Shown: positions 53,419 to 64,000 of the stretch, in pieces | How positions within the stretch are numbered: position 1 is the stretch's first letter | Layout: each line of letters opens with the position of its first letter | Source of the DNA: Leptospira stimsonii | Lineage (GTDB): Bacteria; Spirochaetota; Leptospiria; Leptospirales; Leptospiraceae | NCBI RefSeq assembly: GCF_003545875.1 | Contig: NZ_QHCS01000004.1 | Coordinates: 186,001 to 250,000 of the forward strand | Direction of reading: 5' to 3' | DNA length: 64,000 bases | Notes under the pieces: generated by a model | Databases searched by the model: none | What the model was told of the DNA's origin: nothing | Seen by the model: only the letters and a program-made list of their open reading frames with translations | Position numbers and translations under genes: made by a program

Positions 53419-55616
53419 CCGTGGATCCTCTCCTCGAAGGTTTAAACGAAGAACAAAAAAAAGCCGTCCTCCAAGTTTCCGGTCCAGTCCTGATCTTAGC
53501 GGGGGCGGGTTCGGGAAAAACACGAGTTATCACTCATAGAATCGCGAATCTTCTTATCAATCACGGGATTGATAGAATCTGCGCCGTTACCTTTACGAAC
53601 AAGGCGGCCGCCGAAATGCAGGAACGAGTCAAACACTTAGTTCCATTCTTACCTGCTAATCTTCAGATCAAAACGTTTCACTCACTTTGTCTTTATATCC
53701 TAAGAAGAGAAGCTTCCTTTTTCGGTTACGCCGGCGGTTTCACCGTTTACGATACAACTCTGCAAGAATCACTTCTCAAACAAGTCGTGAAAGACCTTTC
53801 TCTCGATCCAAAATTTTACAAGCCGTCGATGCTTGGAAATTATATCAGCGGTCTCAAAGATAAGATGTTGTCTCCGGAAGCTTATCTCGAAAAGGAAGGA
53901 CGGACCGATTTTTCTAAGAACGTTTCCGCGATTTATAAGGAATACGAAAAAAGAAAAGAAGCAAGCAAGGCTTTCGACTTCGGGGATCTCATCTGGAAGA
54001 CGGTTCAACTCCTACAAAAATCTCCGGATGCGCTTTCTAAGTATCGTCACAAATGGGAATATGTCATGGTCGACGAGTATCAGGATACGAACAAGGTCCA
54101 ATACGAACTCGTGATTCTTCTCGCGGGCGAAAAAAAGAATCTCTGCGTCGTGGGTGACGACGATCAATCGATCTATTCCTGGAGGGGCGCGGATATCGCG
54201 AACATTCTCAACTTTGAAAAGGATTTTCCGGAATCGACCGTGATCAAACTCGAGGAAAACTACCGTTCCTCTTCGAACATCATTCTCGCCGCGTCACGCG
54301 TCATCTCGAACAACACACAACGCAAACAGAAGGAAATTTTCACAAACAACCCGAAGGGTTCTCCGGTGGTTCTCACCGAGTTCCAAAACGAGTCCGAGGA
54401 AGCGCACGGAATCATCGCCCGAATCCGGTCCGCATATTCTTCCGGAACGGAATATAAGAATATTGCAATATTCTACAGAACGAATTCTCAATCCAGATAC
54501 TTCGAAGAAGCTCTTCGCAATCTCGGAATTCCGTATAAGATCTTCGGAGGCTTTCGGTTTTTCGATCGAGCCGAGATCAAGGACTTTATCGCATACTTAA
54601 ACGTTGTTTCCAATCCGGTCGATTCTGTATCCCTTCTCAGAATCGTAAACTATCCTCCGCGGGGAATTGGGGATTCCGGAATCGACAAGATCCGCGAATT
54701 CTCCCTCGAAAAAGGAATTTCCCTTTTGGAAACCTTGGGAAGGGAAGAGATTCCATTAAAGAAAGCGGCGAAGGCAAAAGGCAAAGAACTCTTTCATCTG
54801 TTTAGCGACCTCATAGAAAAAACCGAAAAAGGTTCTTCCCCTTCCGAAATTGCGATCGAACTCTTGAATCGCTCCGGCCTCATGTCCTATCTCAAAGAAG
54901 AAGGAACGGAAGAATCCATCGCTCGTTTGGAAAACCTGCAAGAACTCGTAAATTCGATCGAAGAATACGAGAAGAATTCGGATTCTCCATCCTTGGAAGA
55001 ATATCTCAACCAGATCAGTCTTCTTACGAGTGAGGAAGATACGAAAGAACTGACCGACTACGTGAATCTTATGACAGTGCATAACGCGAAGGGACTCGAG
55101 TTTCAGATCGTCTTTTTATCCGGATTGGAAGAGGGCACCTTTCCCCACAGTATGAGTCTGGAAGATTCCCACTTTGGTGACGAAGAAGAACGTCGCCTTT
55201 TTTACGTCGCTCTGACTCGGGCTCGAAAGGATTTGTATTTGAGTTTTTGTAGAACTTCCCGTAAATTTGGAAAGGTAGAAGACAGAATTCCGTCTCGTTT
55301 TTTGGCGGAGGTTCCGAAAGAATGTTTCGGAGAACAGCAATTTGCGACGAGAGAGCGCACAGCAAGACGTCCCCAGGGGCCGCCCCTCGCTTCTAAGATC
55401 CGTGAAACGGAAGAGGAATTCGATTCCGGTTTTTCCGAACCACCTTCTCCGGACAATCTTCAGTTGAAGACAGGAGATCGGGTGAGACACAAACAATTCG
55501 GGATCGGCACGATTTTAACGGTTTCGGGAAAGGAAAAGAATACCAAGGTCGCGATTCGTTTCGGGAACGTGGAGAAGAACTTTTTTGTTGCCTATACTCC
55601 GCTTGAGAAATTATAA
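53415..55616 (+). CDS. pcrA: ATP-dependent DNA helicase PcrA/UvrD
   Basis: 733 residues starting with TTG (a GTG two codons later is an alternative). Superfamily 1 motifs in order: ILAGAGSGKTRVITHRIANL (Walker A), TFTNKAAAEMQERV, VDEYQDTNKVQYEL (Walker B), DDDQSIYSWRGAD, YRTNSQSRYFEEAL, MTVHNAKGLEFQIVFLSGLE and VALTRARKDL. The C-terminus has a small Tudor-like domain (TGDRVRHKQFGIGTILTVSG) as in PcrA. It works in nucleotide excision and replication restart. Overlaps bamA by 4 bp. Confidence 0.95.
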
Positions 55617-55673
55617 GGAAGGGGTAAGTTTACTTCCCCGAAATCCGATACTAGTAGCAGACAGGAAACCCAG

Positions 55674-56114
55674 ATGAAGAAAATATTCGCGATATCTTTA
55701 TTACTTCTCATTACCACTTCCGGTATTTACGCCGGAAAGTCTCAAGGCGTTGTGGAAGAATTCAACAAAGTAGAAGAGTTTAACAAAAACATCAAAATTT
55801 CGGACGCTTTCAAAAAGGCAACGCTCGAAAAAAATCTGCTCTCTGCGGTAAAATATACGCTCCATCATAGATACCTCGAATACAAGGAGATCACAAAGGA
55901 TCTCAATGCGGAAACGATGTTGTATGAACCTCAAAAAGGGACTTACACTGTTTATGTGAAGTATAAGAAGTTTCTCTTTTTTTATAGTTATAAAATGGAT
56001 CCGGAAATCTATCTTCAGACTCCTGAAAATGAGGTTTTTTATATCCGTCCGGAAAACTTAGACGACCCTCACAAGGAAAGCGCAACCACTCCGGAATCGA
56101 AACCCGTTAAGTGA
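55674..56114 (+). CDS. Exported protein of unknown function
   Basis: 146 residues with a signal peptide (MKKIFAISLLLLITTSGIYA). The mature part is mixed, with YHHRYLEYK-like and TYTVYVKYKKFLFFYSYKMD strands. No family recognised. A 57-base gap separates it from pcrA; cysQ follows 26 bases later. Confidence 0.65.
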   Translation: MKKIFAISLLLLITTSGIYAGKSQGVVEEFNKVEEFNKNIKISDAFKKATLEKNLLSAVKYTLHHRYLEYKEITKDLNAETMLYEPQKGTYTVYVKYKKFLFFYSYKMDPEIYLQTPENEVFYIRPENLDDPHKESATTPESKPVK

Positions 56115-56140
56115 TTCATTTTTCCTGAGTATTTTCTTTT

Positions 56141-56986
<846 letters not shown>

Positions 56987-57000
56987 TCGGGAACATCTAT

Positions 57001-58150
<1,150 letters not shown>

Positions 58151-58176
<26 letters not shown>

Positions 58177-58561
58177 GTCTCGTTAAGGTTCCCGAAAACT
58201 CAAGTCCGATTTTCGAATCGATCTGAAGATGAATCCTTTCTCGATCCAAAGGTTGGAGTCGAATCGTAAAAGAATCCTCTTCGTTTTTAAAACTCAAATA
58301 ATCGGGCAGAAATTCGAGGAGATTCGTTTTAGAGTTTCCGTTGAGTGGAATCGTAAAATTCTTTGCGGTTTCTTTTCCCTTTAAAAAAATAAGAATCTGA
58401 TTTTCCTGAAGTTCCAGTTTTGCTTTTCGATTGGTTTCTGAAAAATACGGTTCCTTTGCAACGGGAGTGGAGATCATTCCCGAACCTCCGAATCGATCTT
58501 TCTTTAGATACGTGAAGAATTCTTCCGGACCGGAGAAGTAATTGTAAAAGACGGGGTTCAC
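58151..58561 (-). CDS. Conserved hypothetical protein
   Basis: 136 residues starting with GTG at 58561. Probably all-beta with several charged strands (KAKLELQENQILIFLKGKET, SFTIRLQPLDRERIHLQIDS). No signal or membrane helix; no family recognised. Its end overlaps the convergent glycosyltransferase gene by 26 bp, so both stops are inside the partner frame. Confidence 0.5.
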
Positions 58562-58642
58562 GGGTGTGATCCCAGTTTCAAAGGAGGTCCTTGGCTGGAA
58601 AGATTTTTTCCATTTACATTCTTTTAGAATGTAAGAAGATGT

Positions 58643-59146
58643 ATGGAGATGTTTTCAATTCGGATCGTATTTACCCTTTTCCTAATTTTTCTTTCTGCCT
58701 GTCATTCTTCGAAAGAGGAATCGATACTCTACAAACTCAAACTTTCCGATCCGGACGGTAATTCCGCGGATCTCCAGGCTTACAAGGGAAAGGTTTTACT
58801 TTTGGATGTTTGGGCTTCTTGGTGCGAACCTTGTAAGGAAGCCGTTCCCGTTTTGGAAAAACTTTCCAAAGATTTGCAAGGGAAGAATGGGGTTCTTTTG
58901 GGGATCAATACCGAGCCGGAACACAGCAAAGAGGAACATTTGAAAGCCGCTCAGGAATTCGGGATGACCTATCCTTTCTTAGTCGATCGGGACTTCGCTT
59001 TGATAAACGAATACAAGGTAGAAGGACAACCGGCGCTTTTGGTTTTCAGCCCCTCCGGAAAACTTTTGAAAATTCAATATGGAATTCAGGAACGGGATTA
59101 TCCGAAACTTAGGGCAAGTTTTTCTAATTGGTTCACCGCACCATAG
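58643..59146 (+). CDS. Thioredoxin-like lipoprotein, TlpA/ResA type
   Basis: 167 residues. A lipoprotein signal (VFTLFLIFLSAC, lipid-Cys19) is followed by a thioredoxin fold with the active site WASWCEPCKEAVP and cis-Pro in VEGQPALLVFSP. Members reduce cytochrome c or other exported thiols; being near no cytochrome genes here, the substrate is unknown. It starts 82 bases after the divergent gene. Confidence 0.88.
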   Translation: MEMFSIRIVFTLFLIFLSACHSSKEESILYKLKLSDPDGNSADLQAYKGKVLLLDVWASWCEPCKEAVPVLEKLSKDLQGKNGVLLGINTEPEHSKEEHLKAAQEFGMTYPFLVDRDFALINEYKVEGQPALLVFSPSGKLLKIQYGIQERDYPKLRASFSNWFTAP

Positions 59147-59241
59147 TATTGTATAACGTGGTAAATAAATAAGAGCTTCTCGAAAGCGGTACGAAAAAAA
59201 GGGTTTATTTCTGAGCTTCGATATTTAATTTTGAATACTTG

Positions 59242-59259
59242 CCGGCAAGATCTTGCCGG
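59242..59259 (+). promoter_or_regulatory. Perfect 18-bp palindrome upstream of acyl-CoA ligase
   Basis: CCGGCAAGATCTTGCCGG is perfectly self-complementary and lies 40 bp before the ligase start. On DNA it would suit a dimeric repressor such as a fatty-acid regulator; as RNA it would make a tight hairpin with almost no loop, which is less likely. No regulator gene is adjacent. Confidence 0.5.
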
Positions 59260-59298
59260 AATTCCTAAGTTGTATTGAACTAAAGATATCAGGAGTGA

Positions 59299-61353
59299 AT
59301 GAGTTTCATGGCGGAAAACTTAGCCCAGCTATTTCGTGAATCTGCGGAAAAATTCCGGGACCTACCGGCGTTCTTTTCAAAGGATTCCAAGAAGGACTAT
59401 TATCCTACTACATATGGTCAAGTGTACGAACAAGGTTTGAATCTTGCGGAAGCCTTGATCGAGTTAGGTGTTCAACAAAAACAGAGAGTAGGTTTACTCG
59501 CAGACAACCGTATCGAATGGATCATCGCAGACTACGGTGTGATTCTGACCGGCGCCGCCGACGTTCCACGCGGAACTGATATTACAGATTCTGAAATCGT
59601 TTATATTCTCAATCACTCGGAAGTCGAAGTCGTTTTTATCGAAAACGATAAGATGCTCGAGAAGTTTAATAGAAACAAATCACAGCTTACGAACGTGAAG
59701 ACCATCATCCTGATGGATCCTGCGAGCACCGCCCCAGGCGTTTTGAAAATGCAGGATCTCATCGAAAAAGGAAAGAAACTGAGAGAAGGTGGTTCTAGAA
59801 AAGCGGAAGAAAGAATCTCCGCGATTCAACCGGACGATCTTTTCACTCTGATCTATACTTCCGGGACTACGGGACTTCCCAAAGGCGTTATGTTGAAACA
59901 TTCCAATATGATGCACCAAGTGAACCACGTCAGTCCGATGTTGAAGATCCAACCGAATGCACGTCTTCTTTCCATTCTTCCGATCTGGCACGTTTTCGAA
60001 AGAGTAGTCGAATACGTTTGTCTCGGACTCGGAGCGGCGACCTATTACACGAACGTGAGAGACCTTCGCCAGGACTTAGCGACTGTAAAACCCACGTTTA
60101 TGGGTTCAGCACCAAGACTTTGGGAAAACATCTATAATGGAATTTATACGAGAATCAACGATCCTGCTCAGACTCCAGCTCTTCGCAGAGGACTTTTCAA
60201 ACTCGCGTATTTTTTCTCGAGTAAGAAAAACCAAGCGGTTCGTTTTTTAACCGGAATCCAAGTGGACTATCATGGAAGAAATCCGATTACCTCTTTTTTC
60301 TATGGAATTCTCATGTTCATCCAATTTCTCCTGACGGGTCCGTTTACACTCACCGTCATTGCGGGTGCGTTAGGCGCCTTTCTCGCGGGAACCGAATTTT
60401 ATTTCTTAAGTTCGCCTCTTTATACGGTAGCAGGTCTTGCGGTCTTCCTCAATAGCTTTACTCTGGATCGAATCGTTCTAGCTAAGATCAGAGCGGCAAC
60501 CGGCGGGCAACTCAAAGCTTCGATTTCCGGCGGAGGAGCTCTTCCAAGACACGTGGACGAATTCTTTGGAAACATCGGAATCAACGTTTTGGAAGGTTAT
60601 GGAATGACCGAAACGTCCCCGGTAATTTCCGTGAGAACATTTGAAAAATTGATCATCGGTTCCGTGGGTGTGGTCGCTCCGAAGACAAAACTCCAAATCC
60701 GCAACGACAACAATGTCGTTCTCACGGAGATCGATGAGGACGGAAACGTTTCTCAAGGAAAACTTGGTCTCAAAGGTGTCGTCTTTATCAAGGGACCTCA
60801 AGTGATGAAAGGATATTTCAAAAACGAAGAGGCTACTTCCAAAGCGATCCAAGACGGATGGATGAACACCGGCGACATGGGGATGATCAACTTCAAGAAG
60901 ACCCTAACTCTCACCGGGCGTGCAAAAGACACCGTAGTTCTCTTAGGCGGGGAAAACGTGGAACCGGTTCCGATCGAAAACAAACTTCAGGAATCCGCGT
61001 ATATCAGCCAGTGTATGGTGATCGGCCAGGATCAGAAAAATTTAGGTGCGATCATCGTTCCGGATTTTGAAAAACTCCAGGAATGGGCGAAAGAAAACGG
61101 AATCAACGAGCCGAGCAACGAAAAGCTGATCGAAAATCCGAAAGTCTACGACCTTTATAGAAAAGAGATCAAGGCGCTCAATAATACGAAAAACGGATTC
61201 AAATCCTTTGAGCAGGTGACTCCTTTTTTCATCATCTCCAAACCTTTTGAAGTGGGTGAGGAACTGAACAATATGATGAAAATGAAACGTCACGTGATCA
61301 CCGAGAAATACATCGACAAGATCAAAAAAATCTACGCGACAAACCAAGATTAG
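59299..61353 (+). CDS. Long-chain acyl-CoA ligase with hydrophobic insertion
   Basis: 684 residues. AGGAG lies close before the ATG at 59299; a second ATG at 59308 is possible. AMP-binding motifs: LIYTSGTTGLPKGVMLKH, LEGYGMTETSPVISVR, GWMNTGDMGMINFKKTLTLT and RAKDTVVLLGGENVEPVPIE. It activates fatty acids to acyl-CoA. Between the two halves of the N-terminal domain lies an insertion of about 65 hydrophobic residues (FYGILMFIQFLLTGPFTLTV and GTEFYFLSSPLYTVAGLAVF), which may anchor it to the membrane. A strong terminator follows the stop. Confidence 0.92.
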   Translation: MSFMAENLAQLFRESAEKFRDLPAFFSKDSKKDYYPTTYGQVYEQGLNLAEALIELGVQQKQRVGLLADNRIEWIIADYGVILTGAADVPRGTDITDSEIVYILNHSEVEVVFIENDKMLEKFNRNKSQLTNVKTIILMDPASTAPGVLKMQDLIEKGKKLREGGSRKAEERISAIQPDDLFTLIYTSGTTGLPKGVMLKHSNMMHQVNHVSPMLKIQPNARLLSILPIWHVFERVVEYVCLGLGAATYYTNVRDLRQDLATVKPTFMGSAPRLWENIYNGIYTRINDPAQTPALRRGLFKLAYFFSSKKNQAVRFLTGIQVDYHGRNPITSFFYGILMFIQFLLTGPFTLTVIAGALGAFLAGTEFYFLSSPLYTVAGLAVFLNSFTLDRIVLAKIRAATGGQLKASISGGGALPRHVDEFFGNIGINVLEGYGMTETSPVISVRTFEKLIIGSVGVVAPKTKLQIRNDNNVVLTEIDEDGNVSQGKLGLKGVVFIKGPQVMKGYFKNEEATSKAIQDGWMNTGDMGMINFKKTLTLTGRAKDTVVLLGGENVEPVPIENKLQESAYISQCMVIGQDQKNLGAIIVPDFEKLQEWAKENGINEPSNEKLIENPKVYDLYRKEIKALNNTKNGFKSFEQVTPFFIISKPFEVGEELNNMMKMKRHVITEKYIDKIKKIYATNQD

Positions 61354-61380
61354 AATTTTTCGATTTTTCGAACTGAAATC

Positions 61381-61408
61381 AGCCAGCCCTAAAAAGCTGG
61401 CTTTTTTA
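61381..61408 (+). terminator. Rho-independent terminator after acyl-CoA ligase
   Basis: AGCCAGC (61381-61387) pairs with GCTGGCT (61396-61402), with an 8-base loop, followed by a T-rich tract TTTTTATTTC. A classical intrinsic terminator 28 bases after the stop. Confidence 0.88.
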
Positions 61409-61449
61409 TTTCTTCTGAGAATGAAGAGCCGTACCGATAGGAACAGTAT

Positions 61450-62139
61450 ATGGCCGGCACTCAGAAACAAATCCAGAAATCTTCCGTATTTTCCCCTTCC
61501 GGGCACGGAGATTTATACGCACTGGACAATCTCTATCTTTCCCCTATGAGAGAAAACGAGGTTTGGAACTTTTCTCAGGTTTCCCAATTTTCCACTTACA
61601 ATTTGGGATTTTTATGTATGCGCTCGATTCTGAACGCCAATCTGTCCAAGAATGCGATTACGGTGGGTGGACTCACTCCCGGTTTTATAAGAGGGCTCTC
61701 TAAAATAGAAGGATTTGAAAATTGGAAACAATTTCGAACGGAAGGATTTATACCGAGAGTGGTAGGAAAAGAATTCCCTCTCACGCTGAATTCCGAAATT
61801 CATACGATCCTGAATCCTGCTTTGGCGAGTTACGAAAAGGAGTTATTCGAGGAATGGAATCCCAAAGCCGTGACCATTTTCGGAACCTGGGAGAATCAGG
61901 AAATACTCATGACCGGAGTCTCGCTACCCGAAAACGAAAAAAATCTTCCGAAATTATTAAAGGATCTGATTCAAACTCTTTCTGGAACCACCGGAAAATT
62001 TTATCTTCGTACCGATAAACATTCGTATCTTTGTTTGAAGAAAGATAAGGAAACGTTGGGTCCGGTCTTTTTTCAAGAGAAGGAAAAAGTCTGGGATTCT
62101 TTCGTGTTCTTGATTTTGGAAAAAGAAATTTCTAACTGA
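61450..62139 (+). CDS. Conserved hypothetical protein
   Basis: 229 residues, no signal or membrane helix. Text such as MRSILNANLSKNAITVGGLT, GFIRGLSKIEGFENWKQFRT and LNPALASYEKELFEEWNPKA shows no family I recognise. It overlaps the end of ptsI, which runs the other way, by 8 bp. Confidence 0.6.
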   Translation: MAGTQKQIQKSSVFSPSGHGDLYALDNLYLSPMRENEVWNFSQVSQFSTYNLGFLCMRSILNANLSKNAITVGGLTPGFIRGLSKIEGFENWKQFRTEGFIPRVVGKEFPLTLNSEIHTILNPALASYEKELFEEWNPKAVTIFGTWENQEILMTGVSLPENEKNLPKLLKDLIQTLSGTTGKFYLRTDKHSYLCLKKDKETLGPVFFQEKEKVWDSFVFLILEKEISN

Positions 62140-63874
62140 GGTGTTTACTGAAAAGAAAGGCTTCGATATTTTCGTAGTTTTCTTCTTCGGAAAGTTCTAA
62201 AATCTTTTTCACAAGAATTCCCGCTTGATGGAGCGAAATGGTACGAATGATTTTTCGTATCGGATTCAAAAACGGGATCGATACCGAAAGATCCCGAATT
62301 CCGATTCCGATCAAGAAGATCGTAAAGTTCGTATCAGAAGCGAGTTCCCCGCAGATTCCCAGAGGTTTGTCATAATCCCTTGAGACTTCTACGATTCGAA
62401 TGAGCGCACGTAAAAAGGCGATGTGATACGGATTGTAGAGGGAGGAAACGTGAATATTATTTCGATCCACAGCCATGATATATTGAAGAAGATCGTTCGT
62501 TCCCACTGAGAAAAAATCCGCTTCTCTGGCGATCAGATCCAAGGCAGAGACCGCGGCGGGGGTTTCGATCATCGCGCCGACTTTAATTTTCTTATTAAAT
62601 TTCTCTTTTTGAGCGCTGAGTTTGCGTTTACATTCTTCCAGTAATGCTCTGGTCTTGATGATTTCCGCCGGGCCGGTGATCATCGGAAGTAGAATACTTA
62701 CGTTTCCGAAAGCTGAAGCTCGCAAAATCGCTGTTAGTTGTTCACTGAACCATTCCGGATTGGAAAGGGAATATCGAATTCCTCTATTCCCCAAAAACGG
62801 ATTTTCCTCTTCTTCTCCCGTAGAAAACTTATCCGCTCCGATATCGAAGGTTCGGATCGTAACGGGTTTGTCTTCCATTCCTTCAGCGATCGCCTTATAC
62901 GCTCGAAACTGTTCTTCACCGGAAACGTTGCTGTCTTGGTATTTTAAGAATAGGGATTCACTTCGAAACAAGCCGACGCCTTCCGCACCGGAGCGAATCG
63001 CCTGTTCGCAGTCGAGTTCTGATTCTAAATTACATTTGATTTTGACTCGTATTCCGTCTTTGCTGACGGCTCTGATTTTTTTTGTTTCGTTTTCTTCTAC
63101 CGGGTATGTCGAAGAAAAACCGTAGTATTTGACTTCTTCCAAAGTCGGAAAACGAACTGCGTGTCCGGCTTCCGCATCGAGAAAAATGAATTCGTTATCT
63201 CTTACATAGGTGGAAAAATCTTTCAAACCGACTACCGTAGGAATTCCATAGTTCCTCGCAAGGATCGCCATATGACCGGTCTTTCCGCCGAGATCTGTGG
63301 CGATTCCGCGAATTCTCGATTTGTCCATAAGAATCATCTGAGACGGAGTGAGTTCTCTTGCGACCAGGATCAGATCCTCTTTCAAACCGGACAAAAAAGA
63401 ATCCTCTTCCTTTTTGCCTGCAATGAATTCGATCAACCGATTGGAGACGTCATGAAAGTGATCGACCCTTTCACGAAAAAATTCACTTTCCATGGCTCGG
63501 AATTTCTCTGAGATTTCATGTGTTACGTTTTGAACCGCAAGAATCGCGTTCTCTCCCAGATCCAAAATTCTTTTTTGAACCGAGGTGGAAAGGCTCGGAT
63601 CCGAACAAATCATCGCTTGGGTTTCTAAAATTTCCTGAACTTCTTTGTGGTCTGGGCCGGAGGCTTCAACGGAAGTGATTAGGATGCGAAGGCTTTCGAG
63701 GCTTTCTTCTAAAGCGGTTTTGAATTTTTCGATTTCTTCTTCTTTGGCGGATTCGTGGACGTAGGTCCCGGTTAGAATAGTATTCCTCTTTTTTCCGGTT
63801 TTGAGGACTTTACCGTATAGTTTTCCCGGGAAAGCGGTGATTCCGGGAAAAACTGTCCGTTTGGAGGGGATCAT
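62132..63874 (-). CDS. ptsI: PTS enzyme I (phosphoenolpyruvate-protein phosphotransferase)
   Basis: 580 residues. Phospho-His region LGGKTGHMAILARNYGIPTV, PEP-binding Arg in VTIRTFDIGADKF and GNRGIRYSLSNPEWFSEQL, ending with the catalytic Cys in LGICGELASDTNFTIFLIGI. Enzyme I passes phosphate from PEP to HPr; Leptospira has few sugar PTS systems, so a regulatory role is likely. HPr is not in this window. The 126 bases after its start hold no gene within the window. Confidence 0.93.
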   Translation of the reverse strand: MIPSKRTVFPGITAFPGKLYGKVLKTGKKRNTILTGTYVHESAKEEEIEKFKTALEESLESLRILITSVEASGPDHKEVQEILETQAMICSDPSLSTSVQKRILDLGENAILAVQNVTHEISEKFRAMESEFFRERVDHFHDVSNRLIEFIAGKKEEDSFLSGLKEDLILVARELTPSQMILMDKSRIRGIATDLGGKTGHMAILARNYGIPTVVGLKDFSTYVRDNEFIFLDAEAGHAVRFPTLEEVKYYGFSSTYPVEENETKKIRAVSKDGIRVKIKCNLESELDCEQAIRSGAEGVGLFRSESLFLKYQDSNVSGEEQFRAYKAIAEGMEDKPVTIRTFDIGADKFSTGEEEENPFLGNRGIRYSLSNPEWFSEQLTAILRASAFGNVSILLPMITGPAEIIKTRALLEECKRKLSAQKEKFNKKIKVGAMIETPAAVSALDLIAREADFFSVGTNDLLQYIMAVDRNNIHVSSLYNPYHIAFLRALIRIVEVSRDYDKPLGICGELASDTNFTIFLIGIGIRDLSVSIPFLNPIRKIIRTISLHQAGILVKKILELSEEENYENIEAFLFSKHLS

Positions 63875-64000
63875 TTATAGAGTTGATTTCCGAGCAAAAC
63901 TCGACTACAGAATTCTCGAAAAGAAGAATCTGACAATTCTTTTCTAAAAAAGCCGAAACTCTGCGGGAATACAACTCGATCCTAAAAAAAGAGGTCGAAA

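Overview
The window looks like chromosomal DNA of a Leptospira species, probably from the pathogenic group. The evidence is the overall gene content and style: a leptospiral cysteine-rich lipoprotein, a complete cbb3 oxidase operon, a bacterial histone-fold protein, ExbBD next to BamA, a Gld-like ABC cluster, frequent TTG/GTG starts, 4-bp ATGA/TTGA overlaps and short GGAACTCC hairpins between genes. The species assignment is inference; no rRNA or tRNA gene is present. I saw no CRISPR array, insertion sequence or prophage.

Layout. 1-2.4 kb: the end of a XerD-type recombinase, an RsbW-like ATPase, a lipoprotein, a possible decayed gene and a small membrane protein. 2.5-5.1 kb: a citrate synthase, divergent from a second citrate-synthase-fold protein that carries an N-terminal DNA-binding domain; the 72-bp gap between them is filled by a palindromic operator-like site. 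5-16 kb, minus strand: an FNR-type regulator followed by ccoN-ccoO-ccoQ-ccoP-ccoG-ccoH-ccoI-ccoS, a His-tailed SafE-family transporter and a FapA-like protein. 16-27.7 kb: envelope and TPR proteins, CheX coupled to a PpiD-like membrane protein, a Gld-type ABC transporter with DUF4340, a STAS protein and methyltransferases, with two copies of an intergenic repeat. 27.8-34.8 kb: a 1142-residue coiled-coil protein, the histone, methionine aminopeptidase, DUF350 and QueG. 34.8-36.7 kb: a decayed stretch with a broken TetR gene and a broken GMC oxidoreductase. 36.7-41 kb: four tightly packed signalling genes (FixL-like PAS histidine kinase, receiver, di-iron MBL protein, class III adenylate cyclase). 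41-47 kb: MutY, UbiD-family decarboxylase, HldD, ArsR, a short-chain dehydrogenase and a HATPase protein. 47.6-64 kb: RecN, ExbB, ExbD, BamA, PcrA/UvrD, CysQ, a glycosyltransferase, a thioredoxin-like lipoprotein, an acyl-CoA ligase and PTS enzyme I.

How it fits together. The main theme is oxygen and respiration. A high-affinity oxidase with its assembly genes sits behind an FNR-like regulator that has four candidate cluster cysteines. About 20 kb away lies a compact locus whose kinase keeps the FixL heme His and Arg at exact spacing and whose downstream pair couples a flavodiiron-like metal centre to an adenylate cyclase. The most interesting candidates for follow-up are this oxygen/cAMP locus, the DNA-binding citrate synthase with its operator, and the histone gene beside a giant membrane-anchored coiled-coil protein with a possible C-terminal helix-turn-helix.
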